Below are positions 1 to 12,699 of a stretch of 64,000 bases of DNA, in pieces. The stretch's first letter is position 1. The number at the start of each line of letters is the position of its first letter. The position numbers and the translations under genes are program-made. A model generated the notes under the pieces. It was not told where the DNA came from, did no database searches, and saw nothing but the letters and a program-made list of their open reading frames with translations. Origin of the DNA: Auanema rhodensis (lineage: Eukaryota > Nematoda > Chromadorea > Rhabditida > Rhabditidae); contig OZ059896.1 in assembly GCA_964057225.1 (NCBI GenBank), positions 8,990,001 through 9,054,000 on the forward strand. Reading direction: 5' to 3'.

Positions 1-393
1 TTCTCACATATCGTTCAAATAGAACAGACGTCACAAATCCAATACAATACATTCGAGGATATTACCTTAATCTATTACCATCTGTGAACATCAGCTGTTT
101 AGTAATGAGAAGAAGATGTAAAAGATCCAAATGAAGACACATTAGCCTATAAGACACACTATATAACATGTATTGAAGATGCTCTCAGTTTATATCCTAT
201 TAAGGTCATTAGGGTCAAATCAGCATCTCATCTTACAAGGTAGTTAAGAGTCTGTTGGATATGTATAGCTTTCTGATGCGTTGCTCATTTTCCAATTAAC
301 TATATGTATAAGAAGATGTATACGTATATACATAAGATTTCTAGGTTTTCAGAATGAATAGAAGAAGATCTCTGAAAGATACTTCTTCCAACT

Positions 394-418
394 TCATCAT
401 CATCATCATCATCATCAT
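394..418. repeat. (CAT)n microsatellite
   Basis: About eight tandem CAT/ATC units lie in a noncoding stretch. A similar tract recurs at 6599-6620. Confidence 0.9.
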
Positions 419-1225
419 TTTCTTATTCACCATCATTCACTAATCATACCTTTGTTTCAATAGCTCTACAATATAAGAGCAGACAAGAAATTGAATGAAC
501 AGACGGTTGTCTGTCAGTACTTTTTCCGTAATTGACCTATAGTTACCGTAATTGAGGTTATGTAGTACTCCAGGAGAGCAATAGCACATAACCACACCAT
601 TTTTCTATCTTTCTCTCATAATTAGCCATAGTCTTACTATTTTTCTCCGTCATTGCCTCTCTCTACATCTAATTCACTTTTCTCTCTCTCTTGATGGAAT
701 TGAGATAGAAGGTAGCAATTAGAGGTGCCAATAAGCCAATCAGATGAAACTGCCAGCTTGTGAGCAAAAATGGACAAGAAATGTCATACAAAGTGAAATG
801 AGGGATCGTATACTTTCTAAATCTAAATAAATGACAGACATTCATCATATTGGCCATCCGGTTCATTATCTCTTTTTCATTTGCACCTCGAAATTACCTA
901 GTAAAACGATTACAAAATGGGGGCTCATTGTGGTTAATGCTGTAATGTAGTAAAAAAGTTGTATTTGATTAAGTTTAGATTATAAGCTTATATGAATAAT
1001 ATTGTTTCAAACTGATCTTAATAGATCAAACTTCTTCTAACAGGTTTTATGATTCTCGTCAGGATATAAATAAACAGATGAATTGTAAGAAGCAATTAAG
1101 ATGTTCAGGATATAAAGTTCAGATGGTCAGGCTTAGATATTTGTTTATGTTAATGGTTGTGCACGTGTGACGACGAATGTCTTAGGTGTGACTACAAGAG
1201 AATGTATACGGCTTTTGTAATTGTA

Positions 1226-1235
1226 TAGAGAGATA

Positions 1236-1300
<65 letters not shown>

Positions 1301-1308
1301 GGGGGGAG
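1226..1308. repeat. (GA)n microsatellite
   Basis: An interrupted GA dinucleotide tract of about 80 nt, running into a short G-rich run. Confidence 0.95.
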
Positions 1309-4300
1309 GAAGCGCATATGAAGAAAAACCAGATGAATAACTGATGAAAAATCAGAAGGAAAAGAAAGGAAATAAGAGAAATTGAGAGTAAAGCAGCTGT
1401 GAAGGAGAAGACAGATCAGAAAATTTCGAGGCTTTTCTCGTTGTTCTTAAGACTATCTGACAGATGACCTTGGTTGCCTATCACCGTATGCTGATGACCA
1501 TATAAAGATATTATACATTTAGTTATAAATATAAGATTACAAATAAAATTTAATTGATATAATCGTTAAGGAAGGGAGGAGGGGGGTGGCAGATTTAAGA
1601 GAAAAAAAAGAAACAAAATACTCAAGTTTCTAGAGAATGCTTGATGAACAGTGACCACAAATGAGCTTTTCTGGAAAGATAAAAACTCAATGACATCAGA
1701 ACAAGGAAGAAGCACAATCAGCAGGCCGACCATGAACAAGCTTTAAGCGGGAAAGGACGGTTTTGATTTAAGTTCTCACATATAACGAGAGAATGAAATT
1801 GAACGTTTACGATGTTGAAGAGTGCTCATAATCGAACTGGCAGACAAAATTTCATCGACGGGCCAATTGCCGTTTCCTATCTGGTTAGATGCGAAGAGGT
1901 TAGTTAGACGTGTATCGTCTGAATAGAGACAATCAGATCAGATCAAGAGCCCGTAGAGCGTTTATTAGGTGAAAGGAGTACATACAAGAAAGGAAATGAA
2001 GAAATGTCTTCCTTCTTTCTGATTCCTTGTTCTCTTGAAAGTTAGTTTCAACGAAAGACTAAGAGAAATCTATTTTGATACTTTAATAAAACAAAAATAT
2101 ATTATATCATATAGTAATAATACTAATGTTATACGTTATTCTGAGCTTTCAAGTAAGTAAAATTCTAAAGTAAGCATCTGTAGTATTTGAAAAGAAAATT
2201 CTTCAAGCAGTTACGTAGATGTAGATAAAGCAGATTCAACTGAATTTCATGGAGGAATCTGAAAAAGCTCCTCCCCTCCGGAAATAAGCTGCCAACCAGC
2301 CATCAGCTTACTTTACTCGGGTCCTGCCCCTTCCTACCATTGGAATCTTGCTAAAGGAACTTGAACAAACTTTGTAAAGCTATAGTTACATGAAATACGC
2401 ATAGATACATGATCGAACTACTAGATGATTTACCTTCTTTCTTCTAATTAAGTATTTTGATTGACTTTCAAAACATAAAATGATGTTGATGATTCGGTGT
2501 TTCAGATATATAGATAGTTAAGTATTTGAGAGAAGAGAACGATCAAGAGTTTTCAGTAGTACAAGCCATCTGTCATACGAAACGTACCGATGTTTAGCGG
2601 CATCTTTGGTCTTCTCATCATTGCTTACCATTTCATGTAATTTCGTTTATAATGTAATTATGTCGTTGAGTTTGTAACCATCACCTGGTCATCATCATCA
2701 ACATCCTCATCATAAGATTGTCGTCGTCATGTAGCCATTTAGTGAGCCATGACCATTGGCAATAAAACATGAAAATGACCTATGTCGGCATATATCAACA
2801 AAACCTTTCCGTAAATGTATAATATCTCAATTTATATATGTGTATTTCCATTTAATATACCACCAGAATTACAGGAACAGATGTAATCTAAGGGATGTGC
2901 ATCAAATACAAATGTAAAATCTTTATTCTATAACTATAGTATAAGATGGTTTTAACTTGTTCTGTGGCTTTTTTTTTTGGAATTTTCATCCTAATTTTAC
3001 AAATAAATTATATATTTGTTTTTCAATATATTTTATAATTTCTATTTACAAATTATTATAAAATTTTTCTTTTTCTTTAGTTAAAACATAAATTTCATTT
3101 ATTTTCAGTTTTGTTATCCTTGTTACTTCATCAATATTATAAGAATAGAAAGTGCATTATGTTTAACAATTAAGAGCCGGCGGTTTCAATTGAAATATTT
3201 GGCTTATTTAGAAGACTCCTTGAAAGGACTTCAAGACTCAAAATAAAGAATTATGATGAGATGTAGAGAATTTGTATGAATGTATCAAGAGACAGCATAC
3301 GACTTACACAGTAGGCAGTCAGCGAGAGCAAGAAAGAATGGAGGTGTCGAGAGAACATCCCATCTGGAGCCGCTTCATTTGAGCCTGCTCCTGTAAAATT
3401 CCTGACAAGCCTAAGCATTACCGCCCGACTGGAAAGACAATAGACTGATCGGCAGATTGACAGATGGGCTAAACAACTTGATAGAAACGATAAATATACG
3501 AAAACGCTTAGGAGTGAAGTGAGGGATTGAGTCTGAATTTTCTAATGAGCATGTGTCGGCTTGTGTTTGGCTGGAAACTTCAAAAAACTTTCTCTATCTC
3601 TTAGTTCTAAAGAAGATCGTCTGCAGATATCGTAAGTCTGCTTAAACCTTAGATGATTACCCAGCTCAAGAAGGCGACTGCATAAGGTGTTGAGATTTAA
3701 GGTCACACCGCCATACTATCTAAGCGGATTAGATAGTAAAGTCATGAGACGAGGAAAGAAACAAGTGTATGCTTAAGTACAAGCAGGTTGTCATTAGCAG
3801 TATTAAGGCGGCAAAACATCAAAAGCAAATGCCACCGGTATTTGGCTTACTTTCTTGCCTTATTACTTCAGTAACATCTGCATTAGGATTAAGCGACCTT
3901 GAGGAGTTTTGTTTTTCCAAGCAGCCGACTGTCTTCTTAATAAGGAATTAGCGATAACCTAAGTACCAGCTTTACAATATGCATATAGTAAAACTAAATT
4001 AGAAATCTTACGAAGAAAGGGACCAATCTAGCTTCATAATATGAATCATCTTCTAATTCTGAAGAGTGGCTCATATTAATTTTAGTAATATAGCAAGGTC
4101 ATCATCATTTAAGCTGAACTACCGTAATCTAATCAATGTGTTCTAAGTATATCTGTGTGATGCAAGTGTGTATACAAGTAGATGTGAGACATCAAGTTCT
4201 CGCCTGGGACTTATCCTGCTTTTGGCTTTGACTCATCTAAACTGAAAGTTACTCCTTTAGCTCCTATTCTCTCTTTTCTCACCCATCTTCCTCTAAAATC

Positions 4301-7300
4301 AACTATTCTTCACTCTCTTTCATCTTTCCATCTCACCCTCCGCCTAATTTTCACTCTCCAATCATCAAGCATGATACTCGTTCTTCTAATCAACGTCTTT
4401 TCATAAGGCACAAATTCGTTGTCCATATAAGCATCTGTTTCCTTTACAACTATTTGTCATTGGTAGAAAACTCGGAAGCTTGAAAATAGGAATTAGATTT
4501 GATCTCAGAATATATTTATTGTATTCTAACTTCTGATTCGCCTGTGATATTTCTAGCTCAAGCACAACAATCGAGGTGCTATACTTTAAGCTACCGTAAT
4601 CCTTATATTGAAAAGCTCAAACTGAAAGTTTGCCAAGCATAGTTGATTCAACCTCAAGCCATGAAAACATTCAGCTGAGTTACATCCTATTCAACGCAAA
4701 ATTCCAATTTATCTTCACCAGTATGTACTTCATCAATCTGATTGTTGTTTTTCATCCAACAACATGAAAAGAAGACGCCACAAAGGTAGAAGTGCCAGAT
4801 TGATATCCTAATCCAATTGTTTTCTTTTAATCTCATGCTGTTAGGTTTACAGCTCTAGACAGAGCTCGGTGGCATACAGTTAGTGCCATATAAGGTCATA
4901 TAGGGTGTCAAGCTGAGAGAATAAGAGCTGTCGGCTTATCGTTTGTCCTCATTTTCTAAGGAAAGACTTAAAACGACTAATACTGAAAAGAATAGAAAGA
5001 AGGAGCAGCCGGCTCATCACATCATGACTAATCCAGTATCTTTCAATCGTCTTACAGGTGACATGAAGAGCCAGTATATGTAAATCAGTCGTCTTCTGTG
5101 GCAAGTGTCTTGACGTCCTTTGTCGGTACAAAGTCATCCAAAAGGAGAGACATGAAAACGCCTTCTTATTCTCTTGTTCTTTCTGTGGATCATCTTCCTC
5201 TCATACTCTGTTTATCTAATTCCTCTTTAAATCTGCACGCTTGCTATATATCTCTCTGTATTCTTACTTCAGCACTCCGTATGCTAATCTTCCAGCTGCC
5301 ACTTGAGGCTCCTTCTGACGAAAGGTCAGAAGGCTAAATAGGGCCGTACAAGCCCCACGGGGACCAACGCAACAGGAGTTAAGTCTGTTTTATGCAGTAT
5401 CACCGAAATATATCCAGAAGGGACTTGCTACTCAACTATCTTGACAACTTTAACTCAACTGCTGCGACAAGAGAGTATCATACTTTCTGTGTCATATATC
5501 AGAAGCCATACAAAATACATTCTGATTCACTTTTTTTTGAAACAAAAACCGGACAGTTTTTGTAATATTTAAGCAAAAAAAGGAAAATGTGAACAGCTAT
5601 AAGAATAATACGTCAATGGATGAGTCTAAAAACTGTCAACGATTGACGCCATCTGTCGGACGAATGAGTTACAATTCGTTTAATCTTCCGATATGGTAAA
5701 TGTTCCGCATAAACCTTAAAAGAAAAGATGAAACTTAACAAGAGGGAAGTGAAACTCAATAAAACAGTCAAGAACAAATCATCAAATCTTCTCTTCTAAC
5801 TAGTAAGATATAGAATTTCTCTGTATACTAATACATAGATAAGATAATCTATGTGTTGTATCGAATTTCTTTACAATCTGTTCGTCTAAATTGAGAAGAA
5901 AAAATGCTCCAAACTGAAGGTATTAGTACGTGAGCAGCAGATGACAGGAAATGTTTATTAGTTGAAATAGCTGAAGATGTTAATCTTGCTTCATTCATGT
6001 CTTCTGTTTCTTTTTCTCTTCTTCTCTACTATTTTCATCTTTTCTTCATCTGTCTTTCTCTTTCAACTACTCTTATGTGGATTTTCTTGTAACTATGTTA
6101 TAGAACATCATCATCATATGGACAACGTGATGAGCCTAAAATGTTTCTTGAAATCGAGCCGACAAGGTCAAAAGGTCATCTTTTTCAATTTATTATATAA
6201 ATATACACATAAACTTTTGTTCGAGAAAATATATAAACAAGGGATTAACAGCTACAATTTGTAAAATGATTAAAAAAAAAAGAAACTTTCTTCTAATTTG
6301 TGTAGGAGCAGAAGGTCTAGTACCCACTTATTCAAACTATACTTGTAATATGTTAAGTGGATGACAGATGAAACTCTTCTATCCATCTGACATGATGGCA
6401 ATGCTTGATTCCAAAACAGGTAATCCAATTAGTATCATGCAATTCAATCCTAATAATATTTTTTCTCGAAAAAAAAAATTATTTTCTAATGACCTAATCA
6501 ATTAGGATTTTTCTCTTTATTAACTATTCTTAATAAAGAATCAATTATTTGAAATAGATGCCGATAAAGAGGTAAATGACATCACGACAACCTTTCATGC
6601 TCATCATCATCATCATCATCCTCTTCATCACAGTTGCATCCTATAACAGTAGACAACATGTCTCAAACCCACATACGGTATCAAAGGTATTGCCGCTAAT
6701 GAATCTTGCATGGAATTCTATATATTACCTTTGTATAGATGATGTAAAATAAGGAGAGATGAGACAATTCAATGTTGGAATAGCATACAACACAAAGGAT
6801 ATCTGTTTAGACCTCTCTTTCTGTCTCTCTATCTATCTATCTTGCTGATGACTGACTGAATGGCAATTGTTTCATTGAACAAGATAACAAGCGGATACTA
6901 TCCATTTCAGTATTGAGGGAGAAAATCAGAAATTAAGTTTTTTTGTTCGAAAACAATTTGGTTTGTATGAAAGAAAATGGAAGAAAGTTGCTCTTTAATA
7001 CATTAAAAAAAGTTTTTTCTCTGTTTTGAAGATGTTTGATAATATTTTAAATTTTCTCTTTTGAAGTTATCAACTTTTTTTTAAAATAAACGATATACAT
7101 CATACATATAATAATATTTATTTATATTAAATTATATTAACTATATCATATTACTATATGATATATTCTTAATCTACTTATAAAACATAAGGAAATGCGC
7201 TAAATCAAAGAAAAAGAAAAATGATTATAATCCAATAAAGATATCCATATGGAATATCCTACTCTCTTAAGCTTTTCTGTCGGCTTCTCATTAACACCTT

Positions 7301-7824
7301 GAGCAGAAAAAGCGGTAAATATCAAAGAATATTCTGATGATCATTCTGATTACGTAATATGAGATGGATCATGGTATCGAAGACAGATCCTTATAAAGGA
7401 AATGAGAAGCTTGAATGACGGTAGAAGCTTCTTCTTCTTCTATCTCTGATGTATTATTATCCATTTAGAGGTCAATGATGCATTAACGTAACAAATCAAA
7501 AACATCTTATTTATTATAAATAAAACAATTTTTTAAATGGATTACGAGAGAAAATCAGATGAAATAGAGGGACTGAGTTTTTTCTTTTTTTTTTTTCAAA
7601 AATTATTTTCTTTTTCTCGCTACATCATTGAATTGAGATTGCTTATTACCTTCGTCTTTCAATCTAAAAATCTTTTCTAATTAGCTCAATTTGATATAAT
7701 AGATGATACCTTTGAAGATTATATTCATATTGCATTCCAAACAAGGGATCTTCTACTATTGTCTCATAGGATAATTGCCTATATTTTTTATTTTTTTTAA
7801 ATTCTAACTAACTATATGAATAGC

Positions 7825-9031
7825 TTACGGATTCCATGTATTATTGAAATCTTTTTCATCAATTGTTTTTTCGGGTTCTGATTCTGGTTCTGAGAATATC
7901 CATGATATAACATATGCAATTAGAAGAAATGATGCAAACAGTGCTACTATTGGCCATGCTTGATCTATACTGAAAAGGTTAAATCTTTGAAAAATATTAA
8001 ATTCAATATGATATTTATATGAATAATCATATATGATTATGCTGGTAATTTGGAAAAGTGAATGAAGTTAATGAGAAGTCTGATTGGATCATAGATCATG
8101 TATGTCTTATGACGTTTAATTGAAGCTTCATTTTATGCTTATTTCTAATCTCAATATCTAATCTTACACATTACTTTGCAATATATCTCAATGATTGTTG
8201 AATGGTCCAAAACGAACCTAACCTAAAATGTATCTTTCTGTCTCTTAGACGTGAGAAAGAAAAGGAGGAGAGAGAGAGAGAGACAGATAAAGAGAGATTG
8301 AGAACGAGGGAGAGAACGATAATGCTGATGATGATGATGATGCTGATGAGGCAATGTGCCGAGAAATGTGAACAGAAGACCCACAGTCAAGCTAAATTCT
8401 GAGAAATACTATATGAATGCATGAGAGATAACAAGACAATGAGGAATCTTCTGTTGTTCATTTTCTGATGACAACGACAACGGAACGCCTAACCAGCCTG
8501 AGAGTCATTTGTAAGGCCTCATCCAAAATTATCCAATTGGTCGAATAACAATTGACTAATCTACCGGATAAATACGGTAATCAACATCTTCATTTACTTG
8601 TCTCGGTCAGCAATATGGGACTACATGTGTGTATGTACATGCCTATATGGACATATGATACCCAGAAGGAATGATGGCAGCTAATATTGTATTTTTTGGG
8701 ACCAACATTCTCATTATACTTATAACAATATTGTAATATTATAATAAATAAGGTTACATAGCAATTTGAATTATTATTCTATACAGGAAATAAGGGGATC
8801 AAGAAAATATTTTATATTTATATAGTAAACTTACAACTCATTTAAACTTAAATCATTAGCACAACATTTTATTTTACCATTTAATGCACAACATAATGTA
8901 TTATTTTTACAAATATATATATTTGGCTGAAATAAATAAAGAATAAAATATATATTTGAATATATTTTCTATACCTGATAAGGTGGTAATGATGAATCAA
9001 TTACACACACAGTTTCATTTACACCAACCAT
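7825..9031 (-). CDS. Small single-pass membrane protein, six-cysteine (Shisa-like/STMC6-type) ectodomain
   Basis: Three minus-strand exons fit one frame: 9031-8975 (ATG to a donor reading GTATAG), 8926-8835 (acceptor TTTCAG, donor GTAAGT) and 7969-7825 (acceptor TTTTCAG, stop TAA at 7825). The product is about 97 residues. The N-terminal half has six cysteines in the order C, C, CC, CC (VCVID, YICK, LCC, KCC). A hydrophobic segment around IVALFASFLLIAYVISWIF follows, then a short acidic tail with SEPESEPE and ending NTWNP. The order C-C-CC-CC before one membrane helix is the arrangement described for WBP1/VOPP1/CYYR1-like (STMC6, Shisa-like) adaptors; assignment to that group is inference. 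No signal peptide is visible, and an in-frame TAG lies just upstream of the ATG, so either the N-terminus faces out without a cleaved signal or an upstream exon was missed. The last intron is long (865 nt). Confidence 0.6.
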
Positions 9032-10183
9032 TTGACTCAACTAACTTCTTAGTTTAATCTTTTATTTAAAAAAAAAATCTTTCTTGAATTGTTCTCCTGG
9101 GTTACGAGTTATAATGTATTTTTTGAATATTTTTTCTTTTTTTTTGCTTAGATACGTATATTGCCATGGTACATATGTATATGTGAAAATGGTTGAAAAC
9201 TATACATGATGATGATGATGTGTTTAGTATTTGAAGGAAATTCATTAGAAATTTATAAGACAACTCTTCCATCTGGACAGTCCTTCTACTACTGTTCGTA
9301 CTTGATACAGCCTTAAACATCTGCAATTTTGAACAGAAAAGGAAGAATATAAGGATAAGAGGATAGAGAATAAGATGAAGGATAATTAAGATGAAGAATG
9401 ATCTTAATTATCAATGTATCGTTGTCGTTCTATAAGGCAATTGTTGACGAAAATAAGACATTTGGACATTGATTAGCAATGCACCTTTCGTGTTGTATGT
9501 CGTTAATATATTTTACATATGTATGTATTATAATATATATTATATATATATAATATGTACATGATGAATATAGTATGTATATTTGAAATAAAATAATCAA
9601 TAAATTATAATTTTGAATTCTGAAAAAAACAAATCTTTATTATACGTTATAACTGTATAAATATTCAATTATTTTATAAAAATATTCTTTTTTTTTTTGT
9701 TTTTAAATTTTATTCTCATAAAAGAGAAAAAGAATCAACGTTTTCAAGAAAGTTGAATTCATTTTCACAGCTGTATGTATGAAGTGCTAAAATGATTTGA
9801 TGCATTTGTTAGAAGAGTGTGTGTTTGAGAGTAACCGGTAACATAGGCAGATGGACATCTTACATAGGCACATTTGCATTTTTTAAATTGAATTTAAGTG
9901 TTCTTTGTTAAATATTAGCATCTTTCTACCGTTCAGAATAGGTTGAAGAATAAATATTTGAAAAAATGTGAAACAACAGTTTTTTTTTTCAGGCAAAAAG
10001 GGGGGGGGGAACTATCTAGGATAGGAAAACACATAGTATATATATATTTCTATATATTTATTAATATTTGCATACACATACACACATCCAAATACTCAAA
10101 TCTCTCAGGAAATGTAAATTCACTCAGCTTCTTTTATTGAACAAGTCCATTCGTCTACTTCATTCAGCTAGTTTCTTAGCCTG
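9032..10183. other. Intergenic region
   Basis: This stretch is AT-rich, with a TA-rich tract near 9529-9556 and poly-T/poly-A runs. An open frame at 9102-9326 (minus) begins just after a TTGCAG motif and could hold an upstream exon of the membrane-protein gene, but I could not join it in frame. Confidence 0.4.
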
Positions 10184-10894
10184 TCACAAATTTGCTGTGT
10201 CAAAATTCGTTTGATGAACCCGAAAAGCCTGAGATGAGGTTGGTTCAGTAGGCACCGTTCCCTCGAGAGATCGTGAATGCCAATTCCTCTTCAGACTTTC
10301 TTCGTTTCCGTCATACCACGAGTACACGAGTTTTGTGTAAGCTGACGGATTTTCTCTTTTTCTCCAGCTTTCTATCAGTCTATCGTGTCTCGTAGTCTCT
10401 ATCATCTCCTTCTCTTCCTAAAATGAAAAAGAATTCGTTTGGGAAAGCTGATTCATCAGACTTCAGCCAAAAAAATTGTTTGTAAAGGGATGTTCTTCAA
10501 CCATCTACACTAATATTTACATTTTAAAGCAAAATGTAAAAGTAAAAATAGGAAAAGAATATACTTGAAAAGTCAATTTGCATAAAAATTATTATGAAAA
10601 GATCATAAATCGTTAGATCTTCTAAGATATTTTCTATAATGTCATTTGAGAACAATAGAAACAATTTTTTGAAGAATTTTTCAAGGATTTATAAGATTAA
10701 GAACAAGGGGAATATCTTTTCTATTAATGAAGTAGTTAAACCTTTATCTAATAAAGGTTAGTTAAGTACTACAAATTATTAAAGTCACTTATGTCATATA
10801 GTTAATTCATATGGTATTAATACACGTAAAAGTGGTGTCAAGTATTCTACATATGTTCATGAAAGAGTAGTAACTATTACGAAAGATAAAGAAC

Positions 10895-10940
<46 letters not shown>

Positions 10941-12699
10941 TCCATATCTTCTCTTTGTAGTCTGTCCTTCTATCACTGTTTCTACTCTTCAACCAGCCTT
11001 ATGTGGTAGTTGTGCAGAGACAGTTTCAAGAAAGCAGCAGATGCCGCATAACCAAAATCAGAAGCACTCATTGACCTCGCATCTACGTCAGTTGTTGATC
11101 CTCATCAGCCGGTTTAGTTTGGCTCTCTAGACATACACGGGAGACAGCCTGCCTCTATAGTATACGGTAGCTTGTTGTTAGTATCGGTCAAGAAGGGGCA
11201 GAAGGCGAGACTAGCACTATTAAGGTCGAAACAGTATGGAAGGTATATAGTAGTAGTGGATTAAGATTGAAGATGAAATAAGAGATGATCAGCAGATTGT
11301 TGTTATTAGGTAACAGACAAATGTTCAATTAGCACTTGTTATTCGATTACCGGTTATATACATCATCTTAAGGTTGAAAATGAAGACGTAAGGGTCATGC
11401 TTCTCGAAAAAACTGATAGAATCAAGTTAACAATGAGCTCATTTTTCTCAAATAACCATTATATTTATGCAATTATTTAAGGGTCTTTCATATATTTTTT
11501 GATAAAATCTTAATGGTTAGTCGTGACAAAAGAATATTTATCAAGCTACATCTAAATTTCAGTTTTGAACGGTAAATAGAAGCATTTGATGAGATGTAAT
11601 CTCGTTACTTTAACCGTATCAGGCCATCATCTTGATTCTAATAAATCCTGTAAGCTTTCCATCGTTTACCATCATGTTATTCAAATATGTCACTTTCTTT
11701 CTCTCTATCTCATGATTTCACTGACTCTCTATCTGGCTTAAACCATCATTTTAGCAATTAGCTTGCTATATGGATATCATGTGTGCTAATAGTCTTGTTA
11801 AATTGGTGAGGAGGATGGGATAAGATCTTATAATCGTCTTCTACCTTGAATCTTAGAGTCAGCAGGGTTGTATGACAATAGACTAAAGCTTAAAAGTCAA
11901 CTGCAGCTTATGGTCTGCTCGTTTGCCTTGTTTGGATGTGTATGGCCTGAGGATTTGTATATATCTGTGTGGCAGAAGAGGCCACATATGGAATAGATAC
12001 AACATATGGGCATCTTAGACTCATATCTTACTCGTTTGTCGTTGGGATATGACCATCTTTTCTTCGGACAACCGAACACACACGAAGATGTTCTGCTTTT
12101 CCTGCATATTAGATATAGGTCATGAATCTCAGGAAAATAGGAAAAATATGAGATGATGAGGGACTGGCAGAAAATGAAAAACAAAAATATTTTGCATATC
12201 AACTGTTAGAAACAATTTTTTTATAATTTTTGTATTTCTAATAATACTATTTCTAATATTTATTTCAGATACACAAGTCAATATCAAGCTTGAAATTAAG
12301 ATTTATAATATTTTAAAGTTTAAAACTATCATTTACTTTCAGACATATCACTATTTTTGGAATAAATATTCTGAATCTACCAATCTACCAAAGAGTACAA
12401 TGCTCTCACATATAACGATAAACAACTTTTGACTTTTGCATTTTTGCAATGTCGAGTTTTTCCAGCTTTTATCGCTCTCTTGTTTAAAATTCTTGCTCTG
12501 TATCACTTCTCATGGCTTCCTGTTGAACAATACCAGGAAACCGGAAAAGCTGTTCGAATAGATCACCATGTGTATACTGACTTAAGGATATCATCCCAGG
12601 GGGACGACAGGAAGGACGGCAGAGAGTGGTGACAAATGCCGAATCAAGCAATTCGTCGTCCTCATTAGTAGCAACCCGAAGCGGCTCTACACGAGATCT
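10184..12699 (-). CDS. Tentative three-exon gene, function unknown
   Basis: Three minus-strand segments join in phase. The first runs from about 12699 to 12578 and ends at a GTATAC donor. The second is 12101-12032, with acceptor ATATGCAG and donor GTAAGATAT. The third is 10417-10184, with acceptor CATTTTAG and stop TGA. The last exon encodes 77 residues with an ordinary amino-acid mix, including motifs RLIESWRKREN and KLVYSWYDGNEE. The first two contain two C-x3-C pairs (CRPSC and CVFGC). The start is not resolved: a TGA closes the first frame just upstream and no good acceptor is present, so a 5' exon may lie further right. The two introns are long (476 and 1,614 nt) compared with neighbouring genes. 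No family is recognised. Agreement of phase across two joins is suggestive, not proof. Confidence 0.3.
10898..10937. repeat. (CT)n microsatellite
   Basis: About 20 CT units, inside the putative last intron of the tentative gene at 10.2-12.7 kb. Confidence 0.95.

Larger units (their letters stand above)
1..7824. other. Intergenic region without a supported gene
   Basis: I see no exon chain with good splice sites and consistent frame here. The region holds microsatellites (CAT repeats at 394-418 and 6599-6620, a GA tract at 1226-1308), AT-rich stretches and some CT-rich stretches on the plus strand near 4260-4400 and 5980-6080. Short open frames at 3769-3951, 4949-5137 and 5098-5337 lack splice context and overlap open frames on the other strand, so I do not call them genes. 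A few copies of a TACCGTAAT-type motif occur at about 544, 4118 and 4595. Confidence 0.6.

Noticed and set aside
12429-12632. Plus-strand ORF of 67 codons
   Set aside because: It overlaps the minus-strand candidate exon that joins two further exons in phase; no plus-strand splice support.
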